Shown: one piece after another, positions 45,711 through 58,272 of the stretch
Position numbering within the stretch: the first letter of the stretch is position 1
Layout of the letters: each line of letters begins with the position of its first letter
From: Stereum hirsutum FP-91666 SS1
Taxonomy: Eukaryota; Basidiomycota; Agaricomycetes; Russulales; Stereaceae
DNA: 64,000 nt
Assembly (NCBI RefSeq): GCF_000264905.1
Contig: NW_006763137.1
Span: forward strand, 1,170,339-1,234,338
Direction: 5' to 3'
Program-made: the position numbers and the translations under genes
The notes under the pieces: generated by a model
What the model was told of the DNA's origin: nothing
What the model saw: the letters and a program-made list of their open reading frames with translations, nothing else
The model's database searches: none

Positions 45711-46705
45711 CTAATCAAGTATCCTATAAGTACTACCTCGACTGCGAACCGGGGTGAAGAGCATACCGGTGGGGCAGAGAGTCATCGTGACCCTGTTACT
45801 GTCACCACACCCAGCATCGGGAGAGTGGCCGTAGTTGGAGCAGTCGTCGTCGGGGAAAGCATAAGCATTGGGGCATGCATTATGGTACCAGTCGCTGTTC
45901 ACTCCCGGGCCACCGCTGTACGTACGTAGCTACATATATCAGCAAGACCGACACACTACAGTGAGGCAATGATGAAGCGTACAAGTTGATGTTGTATATG
46001 GGATCGTAAGGGCAGTTCTCAGTGCCCAAACAACCAGAGGCGCTGGAGCAGCATGGCGCATAGCAAGAGCCGTCAGGACCAGGGACAGGGCACCCAGAGT
46101 TGATGTTGCTAAGAATAGCGAGATTCAGCCAAGCTTAGAACGGGTATTCGAGGAGAAGACTGGAGGAGAGCGCATACCATTGCATTCCGGGACAGTTGGC
46201 GTCGTCGGTGTTAATCTTCAAAGCGCGATTGTAGCCGTAGAGAGGACTGATATCGTAGTTCGCGGTGTTGCCGACGTATGTGACTTCGCCACGGATGAAA
46301 GGGGTTTGTCCACTGTTACTGTTCACTGTAGAGCGATCTATAGTTAGTCGATGAATATAAGGAAAGTGACGGTACAAATCATACCTCCACCAGTCGTACA
46401 GCTCGTTGCGGAATTATCGGTACAGCCTGTGTAGAAGTTGACGGCTGTGGAAGGCATATTTTAGTAAGCTGTGTCTCCGCACCACCTTCCGGTAGAGAAA
46501 ATAACTGACCAACACCATTGTTGTCCGGAGGTACGCTCAGAAAGGCGCCGTTCTGAGGGCCGATCGTGTACACCTGGGAATACCCTGCATACACTTCGTG
46601 AGCCCAAATAGTGTCTCCGCAGTTGTTCCAGACATAAAGACTGGATTGTGCAGCAGCAGATCTCGCGAGAGTTAGGATAGAGAAAAGAGCCGTGAGCTTG
46701 AACAT
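45711..46705 (-). CDS. Secreted thaumatin-like protein
   Basis: Exons (minus strand) 46705-46510, 46444-46385, 46325-46178, 46108-45983 and 45915-45711; 244 residues. Residues 1-19 are a signal peptide cut before QSSLYVWN. The mature protein is Cys-rich and thaumatin-like: SLYVWNNCGDTIWA at the start (cf. NNC at the N-terminus of the family), an IRGEVTY strand, CPGMQC, the SCYAPCCSSASGC block, and near the end NACPNAYAFPDDDCSNY, equivalent to the family's CPDAYSYPxDD. Fungal members act on β-glucan in the wall, which is inference here. The last junction uses the third AG of a TAG-CTACGTACGTACAG stretch because the earlier ones bring a stop codon. Confidence 0.8.
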
Positions 46706-47931
46706 GATGAATGGGATGAGGCTTAGCCGGGGGCTGCTGAGGGAGCTCAACCTCGAGGACCGCACTCCTTTTGTACCTCAAAGATACGGCCAAACACCCC
46801 CGAGGGTGAAGTACGATCAAGAGGACCTCATGCTTAGAACGATCAGCTTGAGCGATGTTGCAAGTGGGAGCACAGCGAGCGGAGCTAAGGTATCCTAGGA
46901 CCAGCAGTACAAAAGCTCATAATTAGCACAGACTCATGTGGGCTGATGGATCGAAATCGAGCACATGAAGATGGCGGAGATGGAAGTATTAAAACTTGAA
47001 GGTACGGATGACGAGGAACGCGAGGGGACGCTAAAGAATCTATTTTGAATGGAGAAAAGAAAAAGATCAAATATGTAGGAGTGAGTACCGTAACAGAAAC
47101 GCATGCGAGTACGATGATCGGGACCCACATTTTCCATGTCCATTAGGTATGAGCGTGCGGGTTTCCAACGGTGTTTGATCCCAGTGAAGACTTAAGATCC
47201 AGACAAAAGGTTCCGAGCGCCTAGGCCAGTAGTTTGAAAGCGAAGTGAACGTCCACTGGGCTGGAGACTGTAGATGCATCCACGAGGAGAAGTCGGATGC
47301 AGGACTTGACAGAAGGTTACATTGAATGTCAGAAACGCCAGCAAGACGTGGTTAGAACTCGAGGCTAGTAACACAGTGACTCCTGTCTTGATCGAGTCCT
47401 ACACTCATCCGAGTCGAGACCTTTCGTAGCATCAGTAAGGCACTGATGGGGGGCGTACGAGGAGATGAGATTACGCATGCTGAGCACACAATCTTTGACA
47501 ATTAGATCGAGTCCGATGGACGCAGACGAAATTTTCGTGAGCTATCAACTCAACATACTCTAGTTGCCGAGCAACAGGCCAGATGAGCGTTGATCTGGAA
47601 CGATGCCATAAGATGAATTAGACCATAGCAAAGAGAGCAAGGGATAGCTTTGTGTCGCTCGCTGAAGTCTTTGCTGGGGGACATGATGCCTATGCCTCCG
47701 CATGAGTCCTGGCCGCTGAGAGTGAGCTCTGGCAAACAGTAACAAACACGACGTTGCCCTGTGTCACGATAAATTCTGTGACGAGCGCGAGGCGAACTCA
47801 CGTGGAGTGTGACAGAAGTGGCGCGACGCGTCCAGAATCGGACGCGTCGAAGCGCACGCGTTCTGTCTACTGCCTTCACATCGTGTCTGGAGTCCAGCTA
47901 CTAAATCCGTTGCTCTTTCTAGTTTGCTCAA
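46706..47931. other. Divergent intergenic region
   Basis: About 1.2 kb between the thaumatin-like gene (-) and the polymerase subunit gene (+). Minus-strand open frames up to 119 codons lack motifs and are not called. No RNA gene recognised. Confidence 0.5.
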
Positions 47932-50225
47932 ATGTCTCAGCCACGCCAGCGAACTATCATTCGAGTTGGTTTCCCCTTATTTGCGTAGGCTGCTTGAAAC
48001 TGACGATGCACAGGTCTTCCGAAATTATAGTCATTCCCTTGGTCCGCATGAAGTGGAATTCCTAGAAGAGGTTATAGATCGACACGCTATCCCGGATGAA
48101 TACGTCGAGGCCTCCATTGACGTCATTGCTAAACAATACAATTTACAAGAGGGTATGATGTTTACAGCCTCTGAGTACGAACGACCATCCCACTGAAGCT
48201 TCTTGAACGAACTAGATGCCGGTACAAAAGTGTCGATAGACATTCTAAAGCGAGTCTATTCCGCTTTACAAAACTCAGGAGAGGGCGGTCCCCAGGACGA
48301 TGAAGCCTACCTTGACCCGGATGATTACTTGTTCTTTGTGAACGCTTTCGATATGCCCCTGTGGAACTGGTCTGATGAACGTGGTACATTCGACAAGTAG
48401 GCCGTGTGGGTTATCCACGGAGACTTCACAACTTATCTGGACATCTTCATAGATCATCACAACCTCTCTCAACTTTCAGTTCTGCCGAGTCTCGTGTAAT
48501 GGCGACAAGAAACAGGCTCAACATCATCCGACAGACTATCTCGCGGAATGAACACTTTACGCCATCAACAGTCCCTTCTCGAGATCGGCAACACCTAATC
48601 ACGGTTCGTTCATCTGCCTCTTGCTGCAATTTAGTAGCTATATACTAAGTTGACCATTCATGATAAAGGTCAAGTCGACTAAACAACTTCTTGGTCGTGC
48701 GGGTCAGCGGTTTCTACTATTCGGGATGCTCTCGCATACGAAGGAAGGCAAGTTATGCCTAGAAGACCAAGATGGCATTGTAGAGCTCGACTTCTCACAG
48801 ATGGTATGAGATACACCGTTGGGGTTGAGTGATGATATTAAGGTGCACTATCATACAGGACGAGCCTAGCGATGGACTTTTCACAGAGGGCGCATTCGCA
48901 TTGGTCGAAGGAGATTATACTGAAGATTCAACATTTCTCGTGTATGGCATGGGTCACCCACCATCCGAGACCCGAGAAACATCGCGGTTAGTGCTGCTTT
49001 GTGTTGTCGAGTACTCGCAGGCTGACGTCGTGTGCACAGGTCAATATACGGGCATGTCGACTTTCTTGGGAAAGGCGCCACGACGCCTCTTGAGGATGTA
49101 AATCTGAAATCTATATATGCAAAGTGTTGAAGTTGACTCCAAACCCTTCCATAACAGGCACAATACGCGATGCGAATCCGAGAAGATTTTGGGGCTATCA
49201 ATTTCTTCTTCCTTTCGGACGTATGGCTGGATCATCCGGACTGCATGAAAGGACTGTCCCGAATATTCGACAATTGTATAGAGAGTAACTTTATACCCAA
49301 GGTTATGGTCTTGTGCGGCAACTTCACCAGCCGCGGCATCGCACAGGGCAACAGTCGCGACATTCAGAAGTATCAAAGTCTGTTGTCTCCTCTATGCAAT
49401 CTTCCTCTGGATTTTTTCATTGACATGGATCTCACTTAACAGCGGGATTTGATGCTCTAGCGGACCTCATTTCCTCGTACCCGCTTATCACACAGACCAC
49501 GCACTTCGTTCTCGTACCCGGGCCACTGGATCTCGCTATGAACTCCATTCTGCCACGGCGCCCCCTACTTTCATCTTTCACCGCGCGCCTACGTGCAAAG
49601 ATCCCGAGACTTCAACTAGCCAGTAACCCGTGTCGAATCAAATTCTTTGGGCAAGAGATCGTGGTGCTCAGAGAAGATATGATGGCTCGAATGCTCAGGA
49701 ATCTCGTAGGAGTGAAGCCTGCGGTTCGCACTGAAGAGCTCAAACAATTCGTAAGTCCTTTCTTAGATAGCTTGTTACGCGGTCTTCGTCGCAATTTGCT
49801 CATATATACGTCTGTTTCTTGCTATAGCTTGTGCAGTCGATTCTGGATCAAAGTCATCTTGCACCATTCTCGAACGACATACAGCCCGTAATATCGGACT
49901 ACGACCATGCGTTGCGCCTATTTCCCTTACCCACCGCGGTCAGATATACCCTTCACCATCAATATTGTTGGATGTCACTGAACGCCTTGGCCTGCGTACA
50001 CAGGTCGTCATTGCAGACAAATACGAAAGTTATAGGTTGACATACACAGGGTGTCACGTATTCAATCCTGGAAGATTTGTCGGTCGCTCATTCGAGTTCG
50101 CGTCGTATTCTCCCGCAAATAAAGAATCTGAGGCTTGGTACGTGTTGGCGGCGTACTTGACCGGTATAGATAATGCTGATGGTTATATGCTTGGACACAG
50201 CGTATTGGAGCCAGACACAGATTAG
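47932..50225 (+). CDS. DPB2: DNA polymerase ε subunit B (Dpb2/POLE2)
   Basis: Twelve exons: 47932-47964, 48014-48152, 48216-48396, 48480-48603, 48669-48803, 48859-48986, 49040-49097, 49158-49377, 49443-49750, 49828-49938, 50004-50137, 50201-50225; 531 residues. Non-catalytic second subunit of the leading-strand polymerase; it also tethers the polymerase to the GINS/CMG helicase. Family marks: a helical N-terminus, [15 protein letters not shown] before an OB-fold with [23 protein letters not shown], then the inactive phosphoesterase domain with [57 protein letters not shown] and [13 protein letters not shown]. The final intron 50138-50200 is frame-neutral; removing it gives the usual SEACVLE ending. 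The first exon has 11 codons with a GTTGGT donor. Confidence 0.95.
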
Positions 50226-50738
50226 TCGCAGTCCCTTCGATGCTATTTATTGCAGTCGTTGCCGGGGAATGAGTACCATCACCTCTCGGAAATTTGCTGC
50301 GAGGGCTTTCAATTGTTCTGTCATATTCTCGTCGTCGCTGTTGTGTTGAATACATAATCTGTAACATTGGCCCTTGCTTGTTTAGCCTGAGGGACTCAGG
50401 GGGTAATATAGTAGCAATGTGGCGCAAAACGTGTGTGGCACCCGGTGTGTTGAAGGATGATTTGTGCCCGAAAGCTGGACACAAAACGATCAGGCCGCAT
50501 TGTTAATCTAGCCATAACGGGCATATAATAAAACCATGACCTGCAAAGGCTGCTTGAAAGGTTCCTTGTCAGCAGCGCGTTCATGGACGATCCGAGGACA
50601 GAAAGAGCAAAAGAGGGAATTTGAAATCGCGTCTGAACCACGCTACCGGGGTTTTGCTGCTCGTCCTGTTTCATCAACCACGACCACGCTGGCCGGCTTT
50701 CTCTCGATACACCTTCACGCTGTACATATCGACCTCTC
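50226..50738. other. Intergenic, nothing recognised
   Basis: About 0.5 kb between two plus-strand genes. No supported ORF or signal. Confidence 0.5.
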
Positions 50739-53706
50739 ATGGCCGACTCAGCGCACCGCCATGGTTCCCCACCACTTTCGCCTGTTTCGCAGCTGCTTCA
50801 AGGTCTGGGGATGACACGCGAAGACCTCGTCCGCAAGAGCGACCAGATGCGCGAATTTCTCACATCAGAACGCGCAAACTCTTTTCGTGCTTTCATGCAG
50901 GACCGTGAAGAAGCCCAAGCTCCAAGTACGCCAAAGACATCTGAACGCTCTTCCCGCTCGGTTTCGCGTTCCTTTTCGACGAACGATGCATCCGGATACA
51001 CTTCTCCCCCTGCTACCCCCATCAAGTCCGAACCAGTCGACCCTCCTACATCTCTCAGGAAATACGATAGTATGGAGGCTGTGATAGAGAGGCAGAATAG
51101 TCGGAAGAGCAAGAAGGGAAGGAGACACCGTCACAGCCGTAGTAGGGACTATGACGACAGTCCCGAACGATCGCGCTCCCCGTCCAACTCTTCCCGACGC
51201 AGACATTCTCTTGTCGAGTCTAGCAGCTCGCGACGCGTTTCCGACTCAGAGGACTCGCACACGACGCGTCGAAACTCTGCAAAGGTACGCCAAACATAGT
51301 CCTGATTGTAGATGTGTTCTAATTTTTTTGTGTCATGCGATAGGACCCGCCGCCTCCTGTGACACCATCCGCTGGACGGTATTATAGGGATTCAGTGTTA
51401 TATCAATCCAGTTCATCACGCCCTACAAGACCGGTAGGAAGGTTCTGTTGCCTTGAACTCCAGTCAAACTGACGCTTCGTTGTGCAGAATACCTATGTCC
51501 CTCGACCCGAATCCCCATCGCCGTCGAAATCACGCTCTAGCGTTGCGTCTTCCTCTTATGCTAAAGAACGTCAAGTATGGCGTCTCACTCATAGAATCCT
51601 CGTACCCGTTCTCACATGTCTATCAACGTCTAGGTCTTTCCTCCTATCACACCTCGCCGCCCATACTACAGGGAGGAAGTTGCATCGCCTTCAATGTCGA
51701 CGCCCGATTCAAGCCCGATCCGGAAAGTGAATATCGTTTCTTCTCCTGGTCCAATGGGATCTGGCGAAGAAGAATTCTCTGCATACCCGTTCACGCTTCC
51801 TCCCGGACCGTATTCACCGCACAAGCCTGACCTCCCGTACGCCGCTATCATTGGCCAGGCCATTCTTTCCTCTGCACAGCACCGATTGACATTGCAAGAA
51901 ATCTATTCTTGGATCACCATCGTCTACCCCTATTTCAAGCGAAATGAACAAACTTGGATGAACTCCATTCGTCACGTGTTGAGCACGACGGTCGTATTTC
52001 GGAAAGTCCAACGTGATCGCGCCGTTGGTCGGACTTTGTGGGCAATATGGGACGCAGATCTGCCTTGCTTTGAGAAAGGTGGATTCAACAAGGAGGCGAG
52101 TGCGGAAATGGCCGAACAGAAAGCCAAGAAGGAAGCAAACAAGAAGCGTCCTGCAGAAGATATCGAGTTGCCACGCACGGGGAAGGCGAAACGCTCGAAG
52201 AAGGGCACACAATCTGCTGCTGATCCCGCACCCACTACTGAGGAGGAGGAGAGCAAAGACGCCAAGTCTGAACCTCCCGCATCACTCGCCGAGTTAGGTC
52301 TACTACCGCACCAACACTCCTACCCCATGCCTCCGCCTCCACCGCATATGGGTGTTCCACTGAGCTCCGTGGCTCTGTATTCTGGTCCCATATTTCCTGC
52401 CCCTCGTCCTGGGACCCATCATCAGCCTTATTATCCTTCTAGTTCGTATCCAGTGCCACAGCCTGGGATGACTCTTTCCGATCCATACTCATACCCTCCT
52501 CATATGCTGCCAGCCGGAGTCATCTTTCCTCCCCTTCCACCCGGCGCCGCAATTCATCAGGCCACTGCAGAGAAGGACGAACAAGAGGAGCATACCGGGG
52601 ACGACGCCGCCTCTATCTCGCGTCCCGGAACATCAAGTTCGTACTACTCGACCGATGCTGATTACCTGCCTTCGTCTTCCCCTCCGTCGGTGCCACCGGT
52701 TTCTGACGGAGAGGAGATGTCTATGCCGGATTTGACGAACGGTAGCTCGTCTAGTCCTCCTGATGACGACGAAGAACCTACGGGCTCTGGTGACGAGGAT
52801 GAGGCCGCTGTTCTTGACGGATCCCCCGATTTAGATATGGCAGACTATATCGTGGACGATCCTGACTCCCCTTCGAGAGACGTCTTGCCAACAGTTTCGA
52901 AAGTCTCGTCCAAGGGGAAGGGCAAAAATGTGGAGAGTCCAGAAGACGCTCACGCTCACGCACGGGCACCCAAGCTTCCACCAGTCCCTGACTCACCGAG
53001 TCTCAACCGCAAATCCAATGCGAATAATCCCTATAGACTTCGACCTGTAACCCCGCCGCCGCCTACCAACAACATCTTCCCTTCGCTCAAATCTCGCTCT
53101 CATCAACCTGCTGAACCGTCCACACCACCGAGGAAGGCTGCGGCTCGTCCTTCATCGCGAGGTTCTGCTGGACATATGATCTCCGCCGTGCGTACGCCAC
53201 TGTCTCACCTTGGCGTACACATGAGTCCGTCACCGAGCCTCGCGTACTACAAGTCTAATCTCAATCCGCCACCCAACAAATCGCCACTGGGCTCGAGCGA
53301 CTCAGACACGCTTCCTACGGTGTCTGCGCCGGGCGCCGCATCTTCGTCCACTTCCGCACTGCCCTACCCACCGACCGATATGACGAGTACTCCTTCCCGC
53401 GGCAGCGGCTACCGTCGCACGTCTTCCACCTTCTCGAATCCGTTTACTCCCCGCAACCTCACCCTCAGCTATCCAAACTTTGGCTCTGCATCGAACTCTC
53501 CGTTTAGAAGTACGCCGAGCGGTGGGGTATACGATCCGCATGACCCTTCCGCTATGCTGAACGATGAGCTAGCCAGGATGGGAGAGAGAGGAGCTATCGA
53601 CAGTCCTTCTGGATACAGCTTTTCGGGCATGTTTGGGAAGACGAAGGGGCTTATGTACGAGAGCCCTGATGGACCGAGTCCAAAGGGGTGGAGTCGGGCG
53701 TGGTAA
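50739..53706 (+). CDS. Forkhead transcription factor
   Basis: Exons 50739-51284, 51344-51433, 51488-51574 and 51634-53706; 931 residues. A winged-helix (forkhead) DNA-binding domain spans about residues 305-395: KPDLPYAAIIGQAILS, TLQEIYSWI, YFKRNEQTWMNSIRHVLS (recognition helix with the N-S-I-R-H core), then VGRTLWAIWD in the wing. Kappa-type basic clusters RPAEDIELPRTGKAKRSKKG directly after may be a nuclear signal. The N-terminal 300 residues are Arg/Ser-rich and disordered; the C-terminal half is Pro/Ser-rich with an acidic patch (DLDMADYIVDDPDS) suggesting activation or kinase docking, and many SP/TP sites as in cell-cycle Fkh/Hcm1 factors. Which yeast factor it corresponds to cannot be told. 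Nuclear. Confidence 0.9.
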
Positions 53707-54413
53707 TGACCTCGATGCTCCGTCTTGCCTTGATGCTTCCGTTGTCGTTTTTATCGCTGTCTATGTTTTGTTGCTTGCAGGTCGTGATATTTTACTTACT
53801 GTACAATATATGAAGCGTGCGTGGACGATTCTTGCTTGCTTGGCAGGACTTGAACCTGTGCCTCGACGTTACGACCCTTACGACCTCGTACCCTTTGCAT
53901 CTTTTCGTACTGCATCACACCTGCGCTTGCTTTCTCATCCTGACCGTCATCTACTATATGCTGCCCCCTTTTCTCTGGCATCTACGAACACCTGTTGTAG
54001 TTTCGCACTCTGCAATTTTTCTCTTCTCTTCTCGCATTCGCGTACGTCTCGACATGCAGTACGACGAACTATAACCTGGTCCACTTCTTTTAGCCATCTT
54101 TAGCCGTTTCTCAGTTGTAGCACGGTGTGCCGATATAGCACCAATCTTCAGAATGACGTGCCCAATTTTTTTTTTTTGCCTTCGAGGTCGAGTTTGACTT
54201 TCAGCGCTTCTGATCGATATGAATGCACTGTGACCCCTGCACTCGTCTATATTCAAAGCGCTGTTACGGAGATGTACGAATATACAAACGGGTGCCTATA
54301 AGGCACATGGGGACAAGATACCAAGAATCTCGATAGTACACGGCAAGAACGAACAACGACAGCCAAGGCTTTTTACCCGAAGTTGCTGGAACACAGAACT
54401 GTGGCCCCAACTA
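53707..54413. other. Gap between convergent genes
   Basis: About 0.7 kb between the forkhead and double-BTB stop codons, with a T9 run near 54170. A short hairpin-like stretch at 53852-53866 resembles a tRNA B box on the minus strand but lacks the rest of a tRNA. Confidence 0.5.
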
Positions 54414-57400
54414 CTAATAATCCCAGGCATCGGGAGGAATCGACCGTTCACGAAGGGGAGCGCCGCCGTATAGATCTTCATCTGAATCCACTTCATCCGC
54501 AGCTTCTTCTTCTTCTGAAGGCTGATGGTCGGGGGCGACGGCATCTACAGGGGTGCGGTGCGTTGAGACATGACAGAGAGAAAAAGAGATGGAGTAGACG
54601 AACCCAGGTTTATGACTGGACGTCCAGATGCAGCGGCCAAGTAGGCACTTTCGTCGAACTGCATCGCAACGTCCTCATTCGGCGTACTCTTGGGCAGTGC
54701 TCTCTTCGGAAGTGGGGCGATGGGGCGGCCAGCAGTGGAACAAGAAGCTGCGGTAGGAGAGGCTTGAGAGGAACCAGAAGCTTCAGGAGAAGGAGAAGGA
54801 GCCCAAAATCCAGTCGGGCGGGGAGCTCCAGCGGGACGAGTGTCCTCAGCGCGACTGGTACTTGCAGCTGTCGGATGCGTAGGACGAGCGGTCGTAGAAC
54901 GAGAAACTTCGGTAGGCCTAGAAGCACGCGAAGCCTGGGCAGGACGAGAGACTTGGGAGGGACGAGATCGCTGAGCGGGACGAGAAGGCTCGGCTGATCG
55001 AGAGGATCCCGCGCGATCAGTGTTGTGGCTTGTCGGAGGTGGAACACGAGGAAGAGTCGTTAGGTTGTGCAGCGAGCCCACTGAGAGTTCCGTCATGCGC
55101 GACGCGAGCGAATCGGTTTGACTGCCAAAAACCTTCACGTTCATGGAGCCATCGTTGCCTTGAAATATGTCCTGCAAAATGATGAGTGTTTGTTAACTTG
55201 TGTTCTATTGTGGGGAATTAGAGATGAAGATAGTGTTGTGCTCACCCCTATTATGTCGAGCATGTCGATTTTGCGCTTCATAAACACTGTATCCCACAAC
55301 CGATCAGCCCACCCTCGGATCTCCTTTTTGAGTACAGCATAGCACTCTTGACAGTACTTGCTGTCGTCGTCTGGGTGGTACTTGCGGTAGTACTTGAGAG
55401 TCTCCGAGCGTAAGAGGACTAGGGGATCAGTCTCGCAGACCTGAAGATTGACGAAAGGAGGCAGAGGCTCCTTAATCGACGCTGCTGCTTCTTTTCGGAC
55501 CTCCGGTCTCTTCTCGTCCTCCCTTGCGCACTTTGGACATCGGCGCTTGAGTTTCTTCTCGACCCAGAAGCTGACGAAAGTCGCAATAGGTTCGAGAGGA
55601 GAGTTGTTCAGGAATCCATCCTGCAGATGGCTAGCAAGCTTAGCTAACTCGTTCGTCATTGGCCCTCTGACGGCCTCTTGAGCTATCCCGTCAGAGTGTC
55701 TATAGGAGGTACGGAACTTCGCCTGCACGTAGAGCCTGTATGTCGCGGCGGCACAAATCGAGGGAATGTCGAGTTTGTGTGACATTGCTATAGCCATCAT
55801 GGCGGCACGATCGATATCTTCGTCGCTCAGTCGGTTGGCAGGTACATGTTGGAGAGGTCCGGCTCTGAGGTCAGGGTCGTCGATGTCGTCCTCGTGATCC
55901 AAGTCCGCGAAGTTGTCGACAGCTGCCTGGAGCTGCTTGATCTCACCTTGGACGATATATAGTTTCTCGAGCGTAGGGGGCCAGTCCTTCTCGAGAAAGG
56001 CGATGATGTCCGCTCGGGCCTCATCAAATCGGTATTTGTTAGCCATGGCCAGGATTCGCCAGAGTTTATCTCTGTACCCCTCGAGATTGAACCGTGGGGG
56101 GAGTTCGCTACATCCGAAGTCGCCAGTCAGATGAGATAGCATGACAAGACACGATGCAAGGATGAGACGCACAGTCTGTAACCATATACAATGCGCAAGA
56201 TCGCTAGTTGGGAGGGGGAAAAGTTAGAACCTTCATGGACAGGTTGGGGAAGAAAGACTGATTAAGCAGGTACATACCTTCTAGGTCTTCAGGTGCGTCC
56301 GGTAATGTAATCAGAGGGACACCATCGTACTCGTCGCAAAGGGTACTTCCGGGTGTACTCCTTAATTTGGTGGCGAAATCGCGAGAGCGCAACGCGACGA
56401 CAGAGACATGGACGCGGAATATGTGAATATCTCCAACAGAAGGCGTTTCCGAGGACTGGAGGGCTACGTCTCCGTCCGGGAAGTAGAGTGTCTTATGTGG
56501 AACGACTTCAGGTCCGTTTTCGGGCCAGTCCATAGATGCACCTTCCAGCATCACCTCCTGTGAGATGGTGAACAGAGAAGTGTCAGTCTCGCCGTAACCA
56601 GTGTATTAACAATCACAGTAGATGGGGATGAAAATGCTTGCTCACGTCCATAATAAAGTTATGCGTAAAATCTTGTTTTGTGAGGACATCAACCCATAAT
56701 TTGTCCGCCCAGGCATTGATCTCTTGTTTCAGAACCGTCCAGCATTGTTGGCAGTATTTTTTGGTTATTGGACGATACTTTCGGAAGTACTCAATGGTCT
56801 CCAAACGCAGGTTACCCAGAGGGTCGGGTTCACAGACTCGAAGATCAACGAAAGGAGGCAAGGGAAACTTGACTGGCCCAACATCGATATCCATTTCATC
56901 ACCTACATCACCAGCCCTCTTCTTCTCCGCTCGTTCGCAGTCTCTGCACTGGCGTTTGAACTTCTTTTGAATCCAGAAGCTGACGATATAAACAAACTTG
57001 TTGAGGAGAGGCACAACGAGTGAGAATTCTGCGGGAAAGATCTTTGTGAGCTTGTTGAGATCGTTTGGGATCATATGCCGGATATTTTTAGGTCCATCAT
57101 GACCGAGAGAGAATCTGCGAACGGTGCGAAAGTTGGCCTGGACGTAGAGCGTGTAGAACGCAGCGGGGAAAATCGAGGGGATTTTGTAATCGAGCGCATG
57201 TGCGAGGCCGGAGTAGGAGGCCCATTGGATATCTACGTCGCGAAACTTTCTGGGCCGAATTCGTTCAGGTGTTTCTTGTTTGAGATCGGGGTCGTCTATA
57301 TCGTCCTCGTCGTCTAGGTCCGAAGTCCTGCGTGGGTTCCCCTGAAGTTGCTTCATCTCAGCCTGGGCACGATATAGGCCACTGAGTGTGGGCGGCCAGT

Positions 57401-57923
57401 CTTTTTGGAGGACGGCAGTACATTTAGCTTGTATACCATCAAACTTGTATTTCTTCGCCATCTCCATAACCTCCGTGAGTGATCTTCTGACTCCTTCAGC
57501 ATCGAACCTGAGAGGTACCGTGCTAGGTTATGAATTACCAGTCAGATTGCGACAGGAATACGGACAAAAGAGGTTAAACCAGACAACTTACATCCCGAAG
57601 TAAACGGCCTCGAGGATTGCTGATTGAGAAAAACAGCGTTAAAGGGTGCAAAACTCATGTAGAGGTGAGACTAGGCGCGTACATGCAATATGTTCGGGTT
57701 TGTCTGGATATCTGATGAGAGGCACGTCGTCGTACTGGTCGTTACCATTTGCCGATTCGATTTTGTTTTTCAGGCTGTCGGCGAACAGACTAGAGTGTTT
57801 AGCGATAGTAGAGAGATGGACACGAAACACGGGGCCTTTGGATTCGCTCAATTTCGTAGAGGCAATGGCAACGTCTCCGTCCGCGAAGTAGAGTTTTCCG
57901 TAGCGAACAAGTTCAGAAGACAT
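54414..57923 (-). CDS. Double BTB-module protein (tandemly duplicated gene body)
   Basis: Exons (minus strand) 57923-57683, 57619-57592, 57522-56646, 56557-56278, 56203-56173, 56107-55246, 55171-54604 and 54544-54414; 1005 residues. Two copies of a module of about 385 residues (1-382 and 383-773): a BTB fold (YFADGDVAIAS / YFPDGDVALQS, FRVHLSTIAKHS / FRVHVSVVALRS), a short linking exon (ILEAVYFG / ILRIVYGY), a helical part with KDWPPTL, DEDDIDDPDL and TLYVQANFRT / RLYVQAKFRT, and CxxC pairs before KYCQQCW / KYCQECY. Exon lengths 241/28/877 and 280/31/862 with identical phases show a duplicated three-exon unit. A Ser/Arg/Pro tail with SRPAQ repeats and an acidic end follows. BTBs mediate dimerisation or Cul3 binding. 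If the intron 56645-56558 is not spliced, this is two genes, the first ending at 56613. Confidence 0.72.
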
Positions 57924-58272
57924 CTAGGAAATTAGCGGTCCGAGATTAAGAAAGTTTGAGCCGTCAAACAGTGGCTGAAGGGGAAAAACAAACCAGAAAG
58001 AGTACCTCAGTAATACAACCAGAAAAAAATGACGCAGAGAGGAAACCACCGGCGGTATAAAGACAACGGCGTACCTCTGGTGGATGCAAGAGCGACAACG
58101 AAGGAGAAACACCGTCCTTTGACTTCACCGCGAAGCAGGTCACGGTGTGACATGCGGAGACTATGCGGAGACGTCACATAGCGTCACATGTGACGATCTC
58201 TGGACGCGCCGGCGTGGCGAGGGAGACACTGAACGCCGAGGTTACTGTCGGGCTCGTCTCCCTTGTATTACG
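57924..58272. other. Divergent promoter region
   Basis: About 0.35 kb between the double-BTB gene (-) and the γ-adaptin gene (+). It contains the repeated word GTCACA/GTGACA (58140-58195). No TATA box I would defend. Confidence 0.5.

Noticed and set aside
53852..53866. Possible tRNA (B-box-like hairpin on the minus strand)
   Set aside because: The T-arm-like hairpin is there, but I could not find a pairing 5' acceptor stem, D arm or anticodon arm at the right distance.
56613..57467. First BTB module as a separate gene ending at 56613
   Set aside because: Possible, but the stop lies just inside a sequence with good donor and acceptor that leads in frame into the second module, and no promoter fits in the gap. 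Kept as the alternative.
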